The position numbers and the translations under genes are program-made. A DNA stretch of 35,163 nucleotides from Candidatus Eiseniibacteriota bacterium (GTDB taxonomy: Bacteria; Eisenbacteria; RBG-16-71-46; CAIMUX01; WJJG01): contig JAGMBO010000090.1 of the NCBI GenBank assembly GCA_023129715.1, positions 1 to 35,163 on the forward strand. Direction: 5' to 3'. Positions 33,419 to 35,163 of this stretch are shown here, in pieces. Numbering within the stretch: the first letter of the stretch is position 1; each line of letters starts with the position of its first letter. Below the pieces are notes generated by a model. It worked only from the letters and a program-made list of their open reading frames with translations. It ran no database searches and was not told the DNA's origin.

Positions 33419-35163
33419 CGCTCTGAAGCATCTCGCCGAGGCGGTCACCGACGAGACCGCGATCGACTGGGATGCAGAGCGCAATGCTCATCCCGAGCAT
33501 GGGTCCCGTCTGGAGAGGTTGCGCCTGGTCGAGCGGATCGCCACCTTTCACAGGATTCCGTGGAAAACCCCGTCGGTGGATCGAGACGCCTCCTCGACAC
33601 AACCTCCCTTTCCCTGGTGCCATCTCAAGGTCACTGAGGAAATCGGCACCGGGAGCTACGGCACCGTCTATCGGGCTGAGGATCCGCGTCTGCAAAGGGC
33701 CGTCGCGCTCAAACTCCTCCATCCGGATCTCTCCTCGCAGACACTGGCGCCCCAGCGATTCCTGGAGGAGGCGCGTCGCATGGCTCGCGTCCGCCACCCG
33801 AATGTCCTGGTCATCCATGGCGCCGGCGAGGACCGAGGCCGTGTAGGGTTCTGGATGGAGCTCATCGACGGCAGCACACTGGAGCAGCGTCTCGAGAAAG
33901 AGGGCTCCTTCGGAGTCGGCGAGGCAAGTCTGATCGGCATCGAGGTTTGCCGTGCCCTGGCGGCGGTCCATGGGGCCGGCATCGTGCACGGGGATGTCAA
34001 GGCTTCCAACGTCATGCGCGACGCGGGAGGAAGGATCCTCCTCGCCGACTTCGGCGCGGGGAGTGAAGTGACCAAGGCTGTGGACGCCCCGTCGAATCTC
34101 GTTGGAACCCCGTTGTTCCTCGCCCCCGAGTTGCTGGAGGGCGCCGCCCCGAGTCCTCAAGCGGACATCTACGCTTTGGGGGTCCTCCTTCATCGACTCG
34201 TATCGGGAACGTTCCCGCTGAGCGGCGGCACCATCGACGAGCTTAGGGAACAACACCGCCGGGGAGAACGGCAGCGGCTCTCCGACCTCAGACCTGACCT
34301 GCCCGCTGCATGGGTGGCGATCATCGAGCGCTGCCTCGCCGGCGATCCGGCGGCTCGATTCAAGACCGTTGGGGAACTCGAAGACGCCCTGGGCCTCTCG
34401 ATTCGTGAGGTTGCGGATGCGACGTCAACGTCACCGAGAGCGCCGGGCGGACCGGCGCGAGGATCGCGCACCTGGATGTTCGCGCTGGTCGCCATGCTCG
34501 CGGTCGGCGCCAGTCTCATCTGGTTCGAGACTCACCGGCGAGCCCGTGACGCAGGTCGCACCGCGGCGCCCGGCGAACATCGGCTTGCGGATGCAGGGGT
34601 CGGCATGCGGAGCACGGAGGACCACAACGTCAGCTTTGAGATCGACGCGCGCCTCTACCGGGCGGTGGGCGGAACCAAGGAACTCCTGCCCTACGGGTCG
34701 AGCGTCGGTCCCGGCGACGCGCTCTTCATGGAATTGGAGGGATCGGAAGATCTCTATGTCTATGTCCTCAACGAAGATCTCGAGGGTAATGTCTTTCTCC
34801 TCTTCCCGCTCGCCGATCTGGACGTCGAGAATCCACTGCCCAGCGGATCGACCCACCGCCTCCCCGGAACGTGCGCCGGCGTGGGTCAGGACTGGCAGGT
34901 CACCAGCCGCTCTGGTCATGAGTCCTTCCTGATCGTCGCCTCCCGAGAGCGCCTGGATGAACTGGAGGGAGCGATCGCCTCGCTGACACCGGCCGTCGCC
35001 GGCCGTCCTCTTTCCCGCGGCGCGGAGGAGACGCAGACAGCCGCCCTCTATCGCGGTGTCGGGGGCTTGGTCTCAGCGTCGCCGGATATGGCTGAGGAGG
35101 GAACGTCGCGGCTCTCGGGGGTGGAGCAAGGACTCCTTCGCAATGCCGAAGACCCGCGCGATC
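33399..35163 (+). CDS. Membrane Ser/Thr protein kinase with DUF4384-like outer domain (partial, 3' end outside window)
   Basis: The frame is open to the window edge, with about 588 residues visible. The kinase domain (~76-335) is complete: glycine loop GTGSYG (83-88), ATP lysine K105 in VALKLL, catalytic loop HGDVKASN (D199, HGD in place of HRD), DFG (217-219) and APE (E244). A membrane helix (WMFALVAMLAVGASLIWF, from residue 359) separates it from an outer part. Residues ~410-510 fit DUF4384 (LYVYVLNEDLEGNVFLLFP, ENPLPSGSTHRLPG, FLIVASRERL). The kinase is cytoplasmic and the DUF4384 part periplasmic, so it could signal across the membrane. The start overlaps the ECF sigma stop by 20 nt, and GAGG lies nearby. 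Confidence 0.9.
   Translation, partial: MGQKDDNALKHLAEAVTDETAIDWDAERNAHPEHGSRLERLRLVERIATFHRIPWKTPSVDRDASSTQPPFPWCHLKVTEEIGTGSYGTVYRAEDPRLQRAVALKLLHPDLSSQTLAPQRFLEEARRMARVRHPNVLVIHGAGEDRGRVGFWMELIDGSTLEQRLEKEGSFGVGEASLIGIEVCRALAAVHGAGIVHGDVKASNVMRDAGGRILLADFGAGSEVTKAVDAPSNLVGTPLFLAPELLEGAAPSPQADIYALGVLLHRLVSGTFPLSGGTIDELREQHRRGERQRLSDLRPDLPAAWVAIIERCLAGDPAARFKTVGELEDALGLSIREVADATSTSPRAPGGPARGSRTWMFALVAMLAVGASLIWFETHRRARDAGRTAAPGEHRLADAGVGMRSTEDHNVSFEIDARLYRAVGGTKELLPYGSSVGPGDALFMELEGSEDLYVYVLNEDLEGNVFLLFPLADLDVENPLPSGSTHRLPGTCAGVGQDWQVTSRSGHESFLIVASRERLDELEGAIASLTPAVAGRPLSRGAEETQTAALYRGVGGLVSASPDMAEEGTSRLSGVEQGLLRNAEDPRD

Noticed and set aside
33348-34256. 302-codon minus-strand open frame under the kinase
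   Set aside because: The kinase frame has all catalytic motifs on the plus strand; the minus frame has none.

Overview
The window is GC-rich bacterial DNA with short spacers and mixed GTG, TTG and ATG starts. It is unusually rich in exported proteins: lipoproteins, large repeat proteins, and secreted proteases. At least four proteins end in the FlgD-Ig-like / Por-sorting-like tail (short motifs NPFxxST, YDxxGRxVR, GVYFxR). Other recurring themes are a GACCL Cys motif lipoprotein, CARDB repeats, LVIVD propeller repeats, C10 proteases and an INYQG-type collar protein. Together these suggest an uncultured FCB-group lineage of the Eisenbacteria/Krumholzibacteria/Latescibacteria kind. This placement is inferred from gene content alone. 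No rRNA, tRNA, CRISPR array, transposase or phage gene is seen.

Layout. 1-316 (-): start of a Cys-motif lipoprotein cut by the window edge. 1006-2113 (+): a cysteine-free PerR/Fur-type repressor and an archaeal-type Prx6 peroxiredoxin, 1 nt apart, behind a near-perfect inverted repeat that is the likely operator. 2287-3615 (+): a purple-acid-phosphatase-like lipoprotein. 3776-7687 (+): a tight three-gene operon of a zinc metallopeptidase-like protein, an ATP-grasp ligase and a GT39-type membrane glycosyltransferase. 7725-10910 (-): a CARDB-repeat lipoprotein containing two copies of an unnamed module. 11167-12249 (+): an orphan HypE/AIR-synthase-like protein. 12367-14369 (-): a Na+/phosphate symporter and a separate PhoU-like protein.

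14.5-28.9 kb is a secretome island. It holds a DUF2341/LamG-like protein, an LVIVD propeller protein, an M30-like metalloprotease, a small YbjN-like exported protein, two tandem C10 (streptopain-type) cysteine proteases, a 957-residue collar/repeat protein, a FlgD-tail protein and the decayed remnant of another FlgD tail.

29.2 kb to the end is the most interesting part. An exported protein with about ten 42-residue TPRs and a CHAT cysteine-protease domain is followed by an ECF sigma factor with its own clear sigma70-like promoter. The sigma gene overlaps by 20 nt the gene for a membrane Ser/Thr kinase whose outer part is DUF4384-like. No anti-sigma gene lies beside the sigma gene, so the kinase is the natural candidate for its regulator. 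The CHAT-TPR protein may be an upstream sensor protease or an output of the same circuit.
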